A DNA stretch of 64,000 nt from Rossellomorea sp. BNER (GCA_024213275.1 JANAVG010000010.1:62001-126000); one strand, 5' to 3'; shown: positions 25,937 through 35,439, counted from the stretch's first letter. The notes: generated from the letters alone by a model not told the origin. Numbers and translations are program-made.

Positions 25937-26027
25937 ATGCATTTCAAATCCAAAATTATTAATTCCATTAATGCTCATTCATAACTCCTAATCTTAAGGA
26001 AAAAATAGCAACAAGGGAGGGATATGA

Positions 26028-26171
26028 ATGAGCAATCCAAAAGGAAGTCGGAAACACTTTGTACCTAACCATATTGGAACACAGCCGCGATCCGCTGGCG
26101 GAAATAAAGGGAAGCAAATGCAGGATCAATCAAATCAACACGCTCAAGTGATTCAGACTAAAGGTGAATAA
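26028..26171 (+). CDS. sspN: Small acid-soluble spore protein N
   Basis: A 47-residue spore core protein, ATG 26028 behind [22 protein letters not shown], then NKGKQMQD and a final VIQTKGE match SspN. In B. subtilis sspN and tlp form a forespore operon; here tlp begins 105 nt on with its own ribosome site. Confidence 0.92.
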   Translation: MSNPKGSRKHFVPNHIGTQPRSAGGNKGKQMQDQSNQHAQVIQTKGE

Positions 26172-26276
26172 GAGAAAATATACAAGTAATAAATTCTCCA
26201 AATTCAGTCAAGTATGAATCATAAGTTGATCACAGATACTAACATCGTACCTTATTTTCAAAGGAGGAATCTCATA

Positions 26277-26516
26277 ATGGCAGAAAACCGTCCAAAACCA
26301 GATGATCGCAGTGATAACGTTGAAAAACTACAAAGCATGGTGTTTCACACGATTGAAAATATGGAAAGGGCAGAAGAATCAATGGCGTATACCGATAGTG
26401 AAGAACAACTTCAGTCTATTCAAGCTAAAAACGAACGTCGCCGTGAGAGTATTGATGCCTTCCGAAGTGAAATTAAGGACGAAGCTAAGCAGAATAACCA
26501 AAATGAAAATCGTTAA
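26277..26516 (+). CDS. tlp: Small acid-soluble spore protein Tlp
   Basis: A 79-residue hydrophilic protein of the Tlp (thioredoxin-like protein) spore family: KPDDRSDNVEKLQSMV, ENMERAEESM, and KNERRRESIDAFRSEI are family blocks. Despite its name it has no CxxC motif. The ATG at 26277 sits behind AAAGGAGGAA. Expression is expected in the forespore with sspN. Confidence 0.93.
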   Translation: MAENRPKPDDRSDNVEKLQSMVFHTIENMERAEESMAYTDSEEQLQSIQAKNERRRESIDAFRSEIKDEAKQNNQNENR

Positions 26517-26568
26517 TTACCTTCAAGGGGTAGCACAAAACCACGTATAATTTTGGAAAGCCCCATTA

Positions 26569-26601
26569 AGACGGCATGGATTTCTCACGCCGTCTTTTTT
26601 T
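26569..26601 (+). terminator. Terminator after tlp
   Basis: AGACGGC pairs with GCCGTCT, followed by seven Ts. Confidence 0.8.
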
Positions 26602-26651
26602 CATGGATGTGTTAAAATTAATAAGTAAATACATAGTTGAGGTGAATAGGT

Positions 26652-27068
26652 GTGCATATTTCGGAAAAAGAAATCGAGGTACGATATGCTGAAACCGATC
26701 AAATGGGTGTTGTTTACCATGCAAATTATTTAATTTGGATGGAGCTTGGTAGAACAAAGCTTATTGAAGACTTAGGTTTTAGATATGCGGATATGGAGAA
26801 ACAAGGAATTATTTCTCCCGTAATGGATCTAGAAATCAATTACAAAAGCCCAGTACGATATGGTGAAAAAGTAAAGATAAAAACGTGGATTGAAAACTAT
26901 GATGGACTCCGGGTTATATATGGATATGAAATTCATAATGAATCCAATCAATTATCCGTTACGGGCTTCTCTAAACATGTTTGTGTAAAAAAAGAAAATT
27001 TCCGTCCAATTTCAATAAAAAAACGATTTCCAGATTGGCATAAAGCATACGAAGAAATGAAAAAATAG
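26652..27068 (+). CDS. yneP: Acyl-CoA thioesterase, 4HBT family
   Basis: A 138-residue hotdog-fold thioesterase, GTG 26652 behind TTGAGGTGAA. The YbgC/FadM-type active-site stretch RYAETDQMGVVYHANYLIWME is visible near residues 11-31, with the catalytic Asp in ETDQMG. It cleaves a cytoplasmic acyl-CoA of unknown chain. The neighbour yneQ starts 20 nt downstream, so both are likely one transcript, as in B. subtilis. Confidence 0.9.
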   Translation: MHISEKEIEVRYAETDQMGVVYHANYLIWMELGRTKLIEDLGFRYADMEKQGIISPVMDLEINYKSPVRYGEKVKIKTWIENYDGLRVIYGYEIHNESNQLSVTGFSKHVCVKKENFRPISIKKRFPDWHKAYEEMKK

Positions 27069-27088
27069 CATTCCAAAGGAGCATAGTA

Positions 27089-27391
27089 ATGGCTTTTGGT
27101 CTTAAACGTTATGAAATCAACCAATGGAAACAAGACATTGACAATGGAAAAATTGCTTTTCTTACTCATTATTGGTTTGATGAACGCTTTCCAGATTATC
27201 GTACAGTAACTAAAGTAGGATGCAGGGATATAGATAAACTAGCACTATGGGGAAAAAAATATGGTCTTCAAATTCAGTGGATTCATTATCGAAAAGGCGG
27301 CTACCCACATTTTGACCTTTTAGGAGAGAGACAAAAAGAAATTCTACTTAAAGAAGGTTTAACAAATCATATTGAACGATTTAGCATTTGA
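27089..27391 (+). CDS. yneQ: YneQ-family conserved protein
   Basis: A 100-residue soluble protein with ATG 27089 behind CAAAGGAGC. Its sequence (MAFGLKRYEINQWKQDIDNG, then FLTHYWFDERFPD and KGGYPHFDLLG) is strongly conserved as the YneQ family in Bacillus and lies in the same place. No function is known. It is rich in aromatic residues and has no membrane segment. Confidence 0.85.
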   Translation: MAFGLKRYEINQWKQDIDNGKIAFLTHYWFDERFPDYRTVTKVGCRDIDKLALWGKKYGLQIQWIHYRKGGYPHFDLLGERQKEILLKEGLTNHIERFSI

Positions 27392-27467
27392 AAAGTAAAG
27401 CATCAATAAAGGAAAGCTACTACAATAACTGTAATGTATTTTTGCAGTAGCCTTCCTAGTGGAGCTG

Positions 27468-27758
27468 TTACTTTTTATATTCATATTTTGGTTCATCTAA
27501 GGTATCGTCGTATAATACATGTAAATCATGTCCATCAAAGAACCATATATCATTTGCTTCTACAAAATAGGTAACATTCTTTATCGTTTCTTTAACAGCC
27601 ACTTCAATAGGATCTTCTTTATTGACTCCAAGAGAAAAACTATCATGAAGCGGACTTGAACCTCCATATCTTACATAGAAGCGTATAAAGTCATTTTTTT
27701 CAACATCCATTTCTCGTTCAAACCATTCTTGTGCTTTTTCTGAAATGATAATATTCAT
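27468..27758 (-). CDS. yneR: HesB/IscA-like protein YneR
   Basis: A 96-residue protein of the HesB-like fold, ATG 27758 behind GAAAGGAGC. YGGSSPLHDSFSLGV and NDIWFFDGHDLHV are YneR landmarks. It lacks the three cysteines of true A-type Fe-S carriers, so an Fe-S scaffold role is doubtful. It is convergent with yneQ. Confidence 0.85.
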   Translation of the reverse strand: MNIIISEKAQEWFEREMDVEKNDFIRFYVRYGGSSPLHDSFSLGVNKEDPIEVAVKETIKNVTYFVEANDIWFFDGHDLHVLYDDTLDEPKYEYKK

Positions 27759-28139
27759 CGAAAGCTCCTTTCTATTGTTGTACCCAATCTTATTATAATA
27801 AACATACTCAGGTAACTACTAATAAAACAACTTTTTATATATTGGTCCAAGAAAGATTAAACACAATATAAAGCAATCCATACTGTACTTTGTCGGAGCT
27901 GTAATAACGGTGAAAATCGGTCCTCTTATTTTCCATAAAGCATCCGGAAAGAACAATTATATTAGTTATATCCCTTTTCTCATGTCATATATTAAAAATA
28001 TCACTATGGATTACATGAAATTACATACTTATATTTTCCTTATTGTTCTTTAAAATAGGCTCTTTTGTAAATTCAATATATACTGGATAAAAAATGATAG
28101 TAAAATTAGTAAAGCGTTTCTCAAATATCAATAGCAAAA
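27759..28139. other. Intergenic, no gene seen
   Basis: AT-rich. One plus-strand frame stays open at about 27836-28051 but has no start codon or ribosome site in a useful place. Confidence 0.5.
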
Positions 28140-28172
28140 GAAAACCCCACTTTCTATTGAAGTGGGGCTTTC
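28140..28172 (-). terminator. Terminator of capA-type gene
   Basis: AACCCCACT pairs with AGTGGGGCTT; on the minus strand a TTTTCTTTT run follows. The stop codon lies inside the stem. Confidence 0.75.
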
Positions 28173-29311
28173 ATATGGGAAACCATTTCAGCTTTAGAAT
28201 ACGTAACGAGTCCTTGTTCATGAGCATTCTCTAAAGGATAGATTTTATAATCTTGATAGCTATTTTCTGATACATAAGTAGGATGAAAATCAATTGAAGG
28301 GAAGCTTATTTTTACTCCTTCAGAATCAATTTTCTTTTGAACGGTAACGGAAGCAATTCCACCAATGTCCTTAAAATCATCCTTTTGACCAGATAAAAAA
28401 TTCCCTAACGAATAGATGACCACAGCTTCTCTTCCATCTGATGTCTTGTATTTTTCAATCGGCTGTAAGACATGTGGATGATGTCCAAAAATAAGATCGG
28501 CACCAGCTTCAGTTAATTGTTTAGCAATAGATTTCTGATGTTCAGTAGGGTAGCGCTCGTACTCATTCCCCCAATGTAAACCCATTACCACCATATCAAC
28601 AGGTAGTTTCCTAGCTTTTTTTATATCAGCAATCATTTGATCGACCTCGAGTAAATTCACCAGATACTCTTTCCCTTGGGGTACTGGAATTCCGTTAGTC
28701 CCATAAGTGTAGGACAATAAAGCGAACGAAATACCATTTACATTAAAAGTCCTAATATTTTGTTGGTCCTGTTTAGATTTAAAGGCACCCGTATAAGGCA
28801 TATTTATTTTTTCATAGTATTCAATTGCGCTTAGAACACCTTTTTCTCCTTGATCAAGAGAATGGTTATTAGCTGTTGTAACAGCGTCAACTCCTACCTC
28901 TTGTAAAGATGAAACAATTTCATGAGGGCTGTTAAAGAGAGGGTAACTCGATAACCCTAGCTCTTTTCCTCCTGGGACGGATTCTTGGTTCGCTATTAGA
29001 AAATCAGGTTCTTCTAAAAGCTGTCTAACTTCATCAAACATCCCCACAAATTCATATCCATTTTTACTGGCAGCATCTTCGTAAACAGTATTATGGAGAA
29101 GGATATCACCAATACCTGCAATTACAGCATCTGTCGAATATTCTTTTGCCTTCAGCTCAACCTCATTATTTACATGTGTTCCTTTAGATAAAGGGATAGT
29201 GGAACCTTGAACTGAATTCCATTCATTGTATTGCGAAAAGAGTAGAAGTCCTGCCACAGTCAATAACAGAATCGAAAGGGCACTTCCCCAAAACAATGAT
29301 TTTTTCTTCAT
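28154..29311 (-). CDS. CapA-family extracellular protein
   Basis: A 385-residue protein with an N-terminal anchor (about 7-27) and a CapA/PgsA-type metallophosphatase-like domain: GIGDILLHN near 66, FLIANQES, TTANNHSLDQG, VVMGLHWGNEYER and IFGHHPHVLQPIE in order. CapA proteins take part in poly-gamma-glutamate or similar capsule export, but many stand alone and their substrate is open. No pgsBC partners are here. In B. subtilis this spot between yneR and plsY is empty, so it is an insertion into the block. No strong ribosome site is visible. Confidence 0.82.
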   Translation of the reverse strand: MKKKSLFWGSALSILLLTVAGLLLFSQYNEWNSVQGSTIPLSKGTHVNNEVELKAKEYSTDAVIAGIGDILLHNTVYEDAASKNGYEFVGMFDEVRQLLEEPDFLIANQESVPGGKELGLSSYPLFNSPHEIVSSLQEVGVDAVTTANNHSLDQGEKGVLSAIEYYEKINMPYTGAFKSKQDQQNIRTFNVNGISFALLSYTYGTNGIPVPQGKEYLVNLLEVDQMIADIKKARKLPVDMVVMGLHWGNEYERYPTEHQKSIAKQLTEAGADLIFGHHPHVLQPIEKYKTSDGREAVVIYSLGNFLSGQKDDFKDIGGIASVTVQKKIDSEGVKISFPSIDFHPTYVSENSYQDYKIYPLENAHEQGLVTYSKAEMVSHMKAPLQ

Positions 29312-29468
29312 TTATATCGACCAACTTTACATTAGAGTATAACTATATTTTACAATAAAAGCCCTTTTAAATGTCAGATAATTATAGAAAAAGGAGAAAA
29401 TTATCGATAAATGTCAAGTGAATTTTTACTATTATACCCACAAAAGTACAATTCCTATAAATGAAAAA

Positions 29469-29588
29469 GAGGCTATCCCTAAGTCAGGAGTCTATAACCA
29501 CAACCACTATATACAGAAAAGTCTTTTTACATTTTCTGTATATGGATGAATTTTGGTTCCAGACACCTTTTGGGACAGCCCTTTTTCC
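29469..29588. repeat. Palindromic intergenic repeat R2, copy D
   Basis: GGCTATCCC / GGGACAGCC outer arms and a perfect TATACAGAAAA / TTTTCTGTATA inner arm. It lies directly downstream of plsY and may end its transcript. Confidence 0.75.
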
Positions 29589-30169
29589 TATAACCATTTA
29601 ATTTTTGGTTCTGTTTTGTTCCTAATCCTCGTAATATTTGCTCGATGACGGTAAAATACGAACGTTGAGAGAGCAAACAATACAATGATTAATGGAAGGT
29701 CACCTGTAAATAGTGTATAAATAAAGGCAATTAAAGCAGTAAGCATAGAAGATAGGGATACATATTTAGTCAAATATAAACAAAGGAAAAACACAGTCAA
29801 TGCGAGGATGAATAATAGTGGTGCATAACCTAGAATTATTCCTCCAGAAGTAGCAACTGCTTTTCCTCCACGAAAATTAGCAAAAATCGGGTACATATGA
29901 CCAACAACTGCTATGACACCAGCAAGTAACATATGTATCTCAGAATCGAATAGGTTTGGAAGCTGGGTAGCTATAGTGCCTTTAATAATATCCATAATGG
30001 TGACAATAAGGCCAGCTTTAATACCTAATGTCCGAAACGTGTTTGTACCACCTAAATTCCCGCTTCCATGCTCTCTAATATCTGTTTTGTAAAAAACTTT
30101 TCCTATTATTAATCCTGAAGGAATAGAGCCTAGTAAATAGGCTGACATAATGATGATAGCAGTAATCAT
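29588..30169 (-). CDS. plsY: Glycerol-3-phosphate acyltransferase PlsY
   Basis: A 193-residue membrane enzyme that moves acyl from acyl-phosphate to glycerol-3-phosphate, the first step of phospholipid synthesis. The ATG at 30169 is chosen, 8 nt after AAAGGAG; two earlier candidates sit too close or lack a site. [24 protein letters not shown] and [12 protein letters not shown] are the conserved active loops. It has five or so helices and ends TEPKIKWL as in B. subtilis YneS. It lies upstream of, and opposite to, parE-parC. Confidence 0.95.
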   Translation of the reverse strand: MITAIIIMSAYLLGSIPSGLIIGKVFYKTDIREHGSGNLGGTNTFRTLGIKAGLIVTIMDIIKGTIATQLPNLFDSEIHMLLAGVIAVVGHMYPIFANFRGGKAVATSGGIILGYAPLLFILALTVFFLCLYLTKYVSLSSMLTALIAFIYTLFTGDLPLIIVLFALSTFVFYRHRANITRIRNKTEPKIKWL

Positions 30170-30599
30170 GGGCATAGCTCCTTTAATCAATAAACCAGTT
30201 AGTGATTTTATTTTATCACGAAAAAAACGGATATGGGAGGGGGCTAATAAATTTTATGTGACCAGCTATTAAAAGTTGATAGTAATACGAGATTCTGGTG
30301 TAAAAAGAACCCGTCTTAAAGGAAATTCATAATAAAAAGGGAAAGCTTCATCCAGATGATTACCCTTTTGAGTTTTAACTTAGAAGGGAACGAACTGTGG
30401 TGGATTTATAAAAGGAGTAGCATTAGATACATTTGCTTGAGGGATAGAAATGATTTTCTGTATTATTTAAATAGAAGACGCACCCATTCTATGCTGAAAA
30501 TCAAAACGCAATGATAAAGTGTACGGTAAACCTTCTATTTAAAAGGTAAAATAAACAAAACCTAGCTTTGGGTTGATCCATAACAGACGCATTAGTTTA
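30170..30599. other. Intergenic, no gene seen
   Basis: A weak hairpin (AAAAGGG...CCCTTTT, about 30336-30369) is the only structure noticed. No plausible coding frame. Confidence 0.45.
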
Positions 30600-30650
30600 T
30601 TCGACAAATTTTGGATTGTGACTGGCACCAATTATGTTAGAATGAAGCTG
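30600..30650 (+). promoter_or_regulatory. Promoter within repeat R4, copy 3
   Basis: TTGTGA (30616-30621), 16 nt, TAGAAT (30638-30643) forms a sigma-A promoter. The surrounding TTCGACAAA and GGCACCA are spaced exactly as in the copy at 6544. Confidence 0.6.
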
Positions 30651-30684
30651 GAAGAATTTTAGGTTAGAAACGCAGGTGTTTTGG

Positions 30685-31992
30685 ATGAGAAATTATTTAG
30701 CCGCTTTTCAATGGATGGCGTTTATGATAGCTGGATCAATTGCAGCACCGATTGCGATTGCAGATTTGTTTCAGTTATCACCCGATCAAACCGCAGGATT
30801 TATTCAAAGAACCATTTTTGTTTTGGGGATCGCAGCCATTATTCAAGGAGTTGTCGGACATCGATTGCCTATTAACGAAGGACCAGCTGGACTTTGGTGG
30901 GGAGTCTTTGCTATTTATGCAGGTTTTTCAGGGACATTATATGATTCAAGTGGAAATATCTTAACGATTCTTCAGGGTGGAATGATTTTCAGCGGACTTT
31001 TCTTTTTCTTATTTGCACTCACAGGTTGGCTTACGAAGTTAACAAAACTATTTACACCAACCATTACATTTGTATATTTACTCCTACTGATACTTCAACT
31101 CAGTGGTTCATTTATTAAAGGGATGTTTGGTATTACCGAAGAACAGTCAACCATTGATCCATTAGTATTACTAGGTAGTTTATTTACTTTTTTCATCGCT
31201 CTATATTTTTCAAATCATAAAATTCAGTGGATAAAAAGGTATTCCATCATTATTGCTCTTATTATCGGATGGCTAACTTTTATCTTTATTGGAAAAACGG
31301 TATCAATTCAACTTTATGATACTCATATTATTTCACTACCAGAAGTGTTTGCTTTTGGAAAACCCAATTTTGATATCGGTATGATTGTAACCTCCTTTTT
31401 TATTACATTATTACTCATCACAAACATGATTGCATCAATACGAGTTATGGAAGAAGTAAAAATACAAAATAACGAATATCCCAAGAAAAGATATTCAATG
31501 GCTGGGATCGCATCTGGAATTAACCAGTTATTAGGGGGATTCTTTTCTGCCATAGGATCAGTTCCGATTTCAGGTGCAGCTGGATTTGTTTCTGCAACAA
31601 AAATTTATGCTCTTTTCCCGTTTATATTAGGAAGTGTTTTCGTCCTTGTTATTAGTCTTTTTCCTAGTTTAATGAGTATTATGGCTACTCTCCCAGCTCC
31701 TGTTGGATATGCAGTCACGTATGTCATTTTCATTAATATGGTTGGTATCGCACTCGGTGAATTCAAAAAAGAACGCAATCAAGAAAGATCCATGTTTGTT
31801 TCTGGCGTCTCACTCATTGCAGGGGTTGGAGCCATGTTTGTACCATCTAATGCTTTCATTGATGCCCCAGTAGTAGTTGCGTCTATTCTAAACAATGGCC
31901 TTATTTTAGGAACAATTGTAGCAATAGTAACAGAGCAATTTCTTTTATGGAAAAATAATAGAGAAATAACTGAAGAGAACTCTAAAGTATAA
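30685..31992 (+). CDS. NCS2-family purine/uracil-type permease
   Basis: A 435-residue carrier with about twelve to fourteen helices, ATG 30685 behind GCAGGTG. Family features are the opening FQWMAFMIAGSIAAPI, the LPINEGPAGLWWG block near residue 65, and the GSVPISGAAGFVSATK substrate loop near 290 that replaces the usual NGVI-type motif. The closest known type is B. subtilis YwdJ, a putative nucleobase transporter. The cargo is not clear. It stands alone behind its own promoter. Confidence 0.75.
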   Translation: MRNYLAAFQWMAFMIAGSIAAPIAIADLFQLSPDQTAGFIQRTIFVLGIAAIIQGVVGHRLPINEGPAGLWWGVFAIYAGFSGTLYDSSGNILTILQGGMIFSGLFFFLFALTGWLTKLTKLFTPTITFVYLLLLILQLSGSFIKGMFGITEEQSTIDPLVLLGSLFTFFIALYFSNHKIQWIKRYSIIIALIIGWLTFIFIGKTVSIQLYDTHIISLPEVFAFGKPNFDIGMIVTSFFITLLLITNMIASIRVMEEVKIQNNEYPKKRYSMAGIASGINQLLGGFFSAIGSVPISGAAGFVSATKIYALFPFILGSVFVLVISLFPSLMSIMATLPAPVGYAVTYVIFINMVGIALGEFKKERNQERSMFVSGVSLIAGVGAMFVPSNAFIDAPVVVASILNNGLILGTIVAIVTEQFLLWKNNREITEENSKV

Positions 31993-32036
31993 ACCAAAAA
32001 GAACAATACTACTGAACGATAAAGAAATACTTTAAA

Positions 32037-32125
32037 GAAGTCAGGAACTAGATAATTTTTCATTATAGAGATAGAAACAGTGAAGGTTTCTTATATTTAA
32101 TGAAAGTAAAGTTCCTGACTTTTTA
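32037..32125 (+). repeat. Hairpin repeat, possible R2 relative and terminator
   Basis: AAGTCAGGAACT and AGTTCCTGACTTTTT pair across 60 nt, ending in a T-run. The GTCAGGAAC unit also occurs in R2. It probably ends the permease transcript. Nothing else is seen between 31993 and 32288. Confidence 0.55.
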
Positions 32126-32294
32126 TGTTCTTAAGACTCGCTTATAATTCCTTTTTAAAAGAATTGTTAAAGTTCACAATTGTATAAAAGTAACTAAAGT
32201 GGAAATTTTAATTTAAAGGGGATCCACCCAAAAAATCGCTTGAAACAACTGAAAAAGTAAAATTGTTTTAATATTATTCCAGCTTATGTTTAAC

Positions 32295-32323
32295 TTGAGA
32301 AATGCAGGGAAATTATTTATACG
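32295..32323 (+). promoter_or_regulatory. Candidate promoter of the osmoprotectant ABC operon
   Basis: TTGAGA, 17 nt, TATACG fits sigma-A. Overlapping it, GTTTAA-N13-GGGAAA (32288-32312) is a weaker sigma-B candidate. Confidence 0.4.
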
Positions 32324-32351
32324 TATTTTATAATTCGAAGCAGGTGGTCAG

Positions 32352-33326
32352 ATGATTAAATTTGTAAATGTTAGCAAGAAGTTTAGTGATGGTACTGAAG
32401 CCATTAAAGGAATCGATATAGAGATTCCTGAAGGAAAGTTGGTTGCCTTAATAGGACCCAGCGGATGCGGTAAAACGACGACAATGAAAATGATTAATAA
32501 ACTGATCACACCTACAGCAGGGAAAATCTTTATAAACGGAGAAGATATTACTGCTAAAAATGAAGTAGAACTCAGAAGAAATATTGGTTATGTGATCCAA
32601 CGTATTGGTTTATTGCCTCACATGACCATAGAGGAAAATATCTCACTTGTACCTCGTTTAAAAGGATGGAAAAAAGAAAAGTATCAATCTAGAGTAAATG
32701 AATTATTGGAATTAGTTGGTTTAGAGCCTGATGTTTTCAAAACGAGATACCCTCTTGAGCTAAGTGGTGGTCAACAGCAACGTGTAGGGGTTGTAAGAGC
32801 GTTAGCCGCTGAACCTCCGATTATACTAATGGATGAGCCCTTTAGTGCACTTGACCCTATAAGCAGAGAGCAGCTTCAAGATGAATTGAAAGATTTACAG
32901 AAAAAAATACATAAAACCATCGTCTTTGTCACACACGATATGGATGAAGCCTTAAAAATCGCGGATGAAATAGTGGTCATGAGAGACGGTAAAATCGAAC
33001 AAATCGCAACACCCGATGAACTCCTAAGAAACCCAGCTAATGAGTTTGTTCATACATTCATTGGTGAGGATAGGATCAATCAAGGAATTTCAAATAGAAG
33101 AGTGATGGATATAATGATCTCACTTCATCAAACAGACAAGTTGGAAAGAGACCTCGCTATCATTTCATTTGACTCGACCATAACGGAGGCTGCTAAACAA
33201 CTTATTCGGCAAAATGTTGACAAACTTGCTGTTGTTAGAAATGAGGAAACCATTGGAATTATTACAAAAGAAGAAGTTCTCTACTTTGTAGCAGGAATGA
33301 GAAGGGAGGAGGGGTCATCATGCTAG
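32352..33326 (+). CDS. Osmoprotectant ABC transporter ATPase
   Basis: A 324-residue ATPase of the OpuBA/OpuCA type, ATG 32352 behind GCAGGTGG. Walker A GPSGCGKTT near 36, Q-loop YVIQRIGLLPHMT, signature LSGGQQQRVGVVRALA near 138, Walker B IILMDEPFSALD, and H-loop VTHD. After residue 240 there is one CBS-like stretch (DSTITEAAKQLIRQNVDKLAVV..EETIGIIT), fewer than the paired CBS of OpuCA. It powers import of betaine, choline or carnitine-type osmolytes. The gene overlaps the permease gene by 7 nt. Confidence 0.88.
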   Translation: MIKFVNVSKKFSDGTEAIKGIDIEIPEGKLVALIGPSGCGKTTTMKMINKLITPTAGKIFINGEDITAKNEVELRRNIGYVIQRIGLLPHMTIEENISLVPRLKGWKKEKYQSRVNELLELVGLEPDVFKTRYPLELSGGQQQRVGVVRALAAEPPIILMDEPFSALDPISREQLQDELKDLQKKIHKTIVFVTHDMDEALKIADEIVVMRDGKIEQIATPDELLRNPANEFVHTFIGEDRINQGISNRRVMDIMISLHQTDKLERDLAIISFDSTITEAAKQLIRQNVDKLAVVRNEETIGIITKEEVLYFVAGMRREEGSSC

Positions 33327-33976
33327 GAAGTGTAATCACTACGTTTTTTAACACAATGACAGACCGGTCTAGCGACATAATACAAGGATTATGGGAGCAC
33401 TTATTCTTATCTTTTGTAGCTATTTTTATTGCAATCCTTATTTCACTGCCATTAGGAATCTACATTACTAGAAAACAAAAATCTGCGGAATTCTTCATTG
33501 GTATAACAGCCGTGTTTCAAACAATCCCAAGTTTGGCCCTATTCGGATTCCTAATACCTCTACTAGGTACAGGTGGTGCTACAGCCATTGTGGCCTTAAC
33601 GGTTTATGCATTACTCCCCATATTAAGAAATACCTATACAGGAATCGTTGGGGTTGATCAAGCGGTTATTGAGGCAGGTAAAGGAATGGGAATGACGAAT
33701 CGTCAATTGCTGTTTAAAATTGAATTACCATTATCCCTTCCATTCATAATGGCCGGCGTTCGTACAGCAACCGTTTTGACTGTTGGAGTGGCCACCTTAG
33801 CAACTTTCGTAGGTGCGGGAGGATTAGGTGATTTAATTTATAGAGGTTTATCTTCTTGGAACAATTATCTAGTATTGGCTGGTGCAATTCCCGCAGCTTT
33901 ACTTGCCTTATTTTTTGATTATCTATTAAAAATTTTAGAAAAAATAACTACTCCAAAAGGGTTAAAAGCTAAATAA
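33320..33976 (+). CDS. Osmoprotectant ABC transporter permease
   Basis: A 218-residue inner-membrane permease with six helices. The ATPase-coupling EAA loop is seen as VIEAGKGMGMTNRQLLFKIELPLSLP near 115-140. It starts at ATG 33320 inside the ATPase gene behind AGGGAGGAGG. The OpuB/OpuC systems have two permeases flanking the binding protein; here only one is encoded, so it may act as a homodimer. Confidence 0.88.
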   Translation: MLGSVITTFFNTMTDRSSDIIQGLWEHLFLSFVAIFIAILISLPLGIYITRKQKSAEFFIGITAVFQTIPSLALFGFLIPLLGTGGATAIVALTVYALLPILRNTYTGIVGVDQAVIEAGKGMGMTNRQLLFKIELPLSLPFIMAGVRTATVLTVGVATLATFVGAGGLGDLIYRGLSSWNNYLVLAGAIPAALLALFFDYLLKILEKITTPKGLKAK

Positions 33977-33995
33977 TAGAAGGGAAGATTTATGA

Positions 33996-34889
33996 ATGAA
34001 GAAAATGATTCTTTTACTTATCCTTTCATTCTCAATCATTATTTCTGGTTGTGGAAATGGCAATGAAGAGGATACGATTGTCGTTTCAGGTAAGATGTGG
34101 ACCGAACAATACATACTTACACATATGGTTGCCCAACTAATCGATGCAAATAGTGATTTAAATGTGGAAATTAAAGAAGGCTTAGGGGAAGTTTCTATTT
34201 TAACACCTGCGATGGAAAAAGGCGAAATAGATGTTTATGTTGAATATACAGGAACCGGTTTAGAAGCGGTATTAAAAAAAGCTGCAAAAGAAGGAGAGTC
34301 TGGTGACGAGATCTATAAACGCGTGAAAAAAGGCTATGAAGAAAAGTTTGGCATTACTTGGCTAAAGCCATTAGGGTTTGAGAACACTTACACTCTTGCC
34401 TATACAGAAGATCAGGATCTTGATGCAAAATCCTTTTCAGATTTAGTTCCAGTGTCACAAAACTTATCATTTGGCGCTCCACATCAATTTTATGAGCGTG
34501 AGGGTGATGGGTATGATGCTATGATAGAGACATATGGATTTAAATTTGCTGAAAAAGAAAGCTTTGATCCGAATATTATGTATGAAGCAGTCAAAAATGG
34601 TGATGTTGATATTATACCAGCTTTCACAACTGATGGGCGAATCGAAAGATATAACCTAATTTCAACTAAAGATGATAAAGGGTTCTTCCCTCCATATGAT
34701 GCTGCACCTATTATTCGCCAGGAGGTTCTTAAAGCTCACCCTAAATTAGAAAAGATTATTAATAGACTCGCTGGCCAAATATCAGTTGAAGAGATGAGTG
34801 AAATGAACGCAAAAGTGGATATGGACAAAGAACAACCAAAAGATGTAGCTCGAGAATTTCTAATTTCTAAGGGGCTCATTAAAGAGTAA
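33996..34889 (+). CDS. Osmoprotectant-binding lipoprotein
   Basis: A 297-residue binding protein anchored as a lipoprotein: signal peptide with lipobox ISG-C near residue 19, then an OpuAC-type fold (VVSGKMWTEQYILTHMVAQLI, PAMEKGEIDVYVEYTGTGLEAVL, NGDVDIIPAFTTDGRIERY). The last blocks are typical of the OpuCC/OsmF group that binds quaternary ammonium compounds. It lies 19 nt after the permease gene and closes the three-gene operon. Confidence 0.88.
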   Translation: MKKMILLLILSFSIIISGCGNGNEEDTIVVSGKMWTEQYILTHMVAQLIDANSDLNVEIKEGLGEVSILTPAMEKGEIDVYVEYTGTGLEAVLKKAAKEGESGDEIYKRVKKGYEEKFGITWLKPLGFENTYTLAYTEDQDLDAKSFSDLVPVSQNLSFGAPHQFYEREGDGYDAMIETYGFKFAEKESFDPNIMYEAVKNGDVDIIPAFTTDGRIERYNLISTKDDKGFFPPYDAAPIIRQEVLKAHPKLEKIINRLAGQISVEEMSEMNAKVDMDKEQPKDVAREFLISKGLIKE

Positions 34890-34989
34890 ACATCTCGTAG
34901 GACTATCGTTCCTCTTGAGCAGCTTTTTGCCCCCACTTGCAGGGAATATCGTCATAAATAGCGAATTAAAAGTATAAGGAGTGAAATAT

Positions 34990-35397
34990 ATGGAAAACCC
35001 TACACGAGAAGAGATTAAATCAATTTTAAAGAAATCAAAGAGAATTGCTGTAGTTGGTTTAAGTGACAATCCTGATAGAACCTCTTATATGGTTTCAAAG
35101 GCTATGCAAGATAACGGCTATGAAATTATTCCGGTAAACCCCAAAATCGAATCCTCACTTGGAATGAAAGCTGTCTCATCATTAACTGAGATTGATGGTC
35201 CAATTGATATTGTCAATGTATTTAGAAGGTCAGAGTACCTACCCGAGATTGCGAAGAGGTTTCATGAAATTGAGGCAAAAGTCTTTTGGGCTCAGCTTGG
35301 AGTAGCAAATGAAGAAGCATATCGCTATCTGAAAGAACATGGACATACCGTCATTATGGACCGTTGTATTAAGGTAGAACACGCCTTAACAAAATAG
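34990..35397 (+). CDS. yneT: CoA-binding protein YneT
   Basis: A 135-residue Rossmann-fold protein. ATG 34990 has AAGGAG at proper spacing; a GTG at 34981 overlaps that site. KRIAVVGLSDNPDRTSYMV near 20 and EIIPVNPK near 50 are the CoA_binding domain marks; the stand-alone form is found widely next to parE. The role is unknown. A terminator (35404-35439) follows. Confidence 0.9.
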   Translation: MENPTREEIKSILKKSKRIAVVGLSDNPDRTSYMVSKAMQDNGYEIIPVNPKIESSLGMKAVSSLTEIDGPIDIVNVFRRSEYLPEIAKRFHEIEAKVFWAQLGVANEEAYRYLKEHGHTVIMDRCIKVEHALTK

Positions 35398-35403
35398 TTC
35401 TAA

Positions 35404-35439
35404 AACAAGCGAATGTCGATCTATTTCGCTTGTTTTTTT
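35404..35439 (+). terminator. Terminator after yneT
   Basis: AACAAGCGA pairs with TCGCTTGTT, followed by a T-run. Confidence 0.8.

Noticed and set aside
27836..28051. A 72-codon open frame between yneR and capA
   Set aside because: There is no start codon with a ribosome site, and no family resemblance; AT-rich chance frame.
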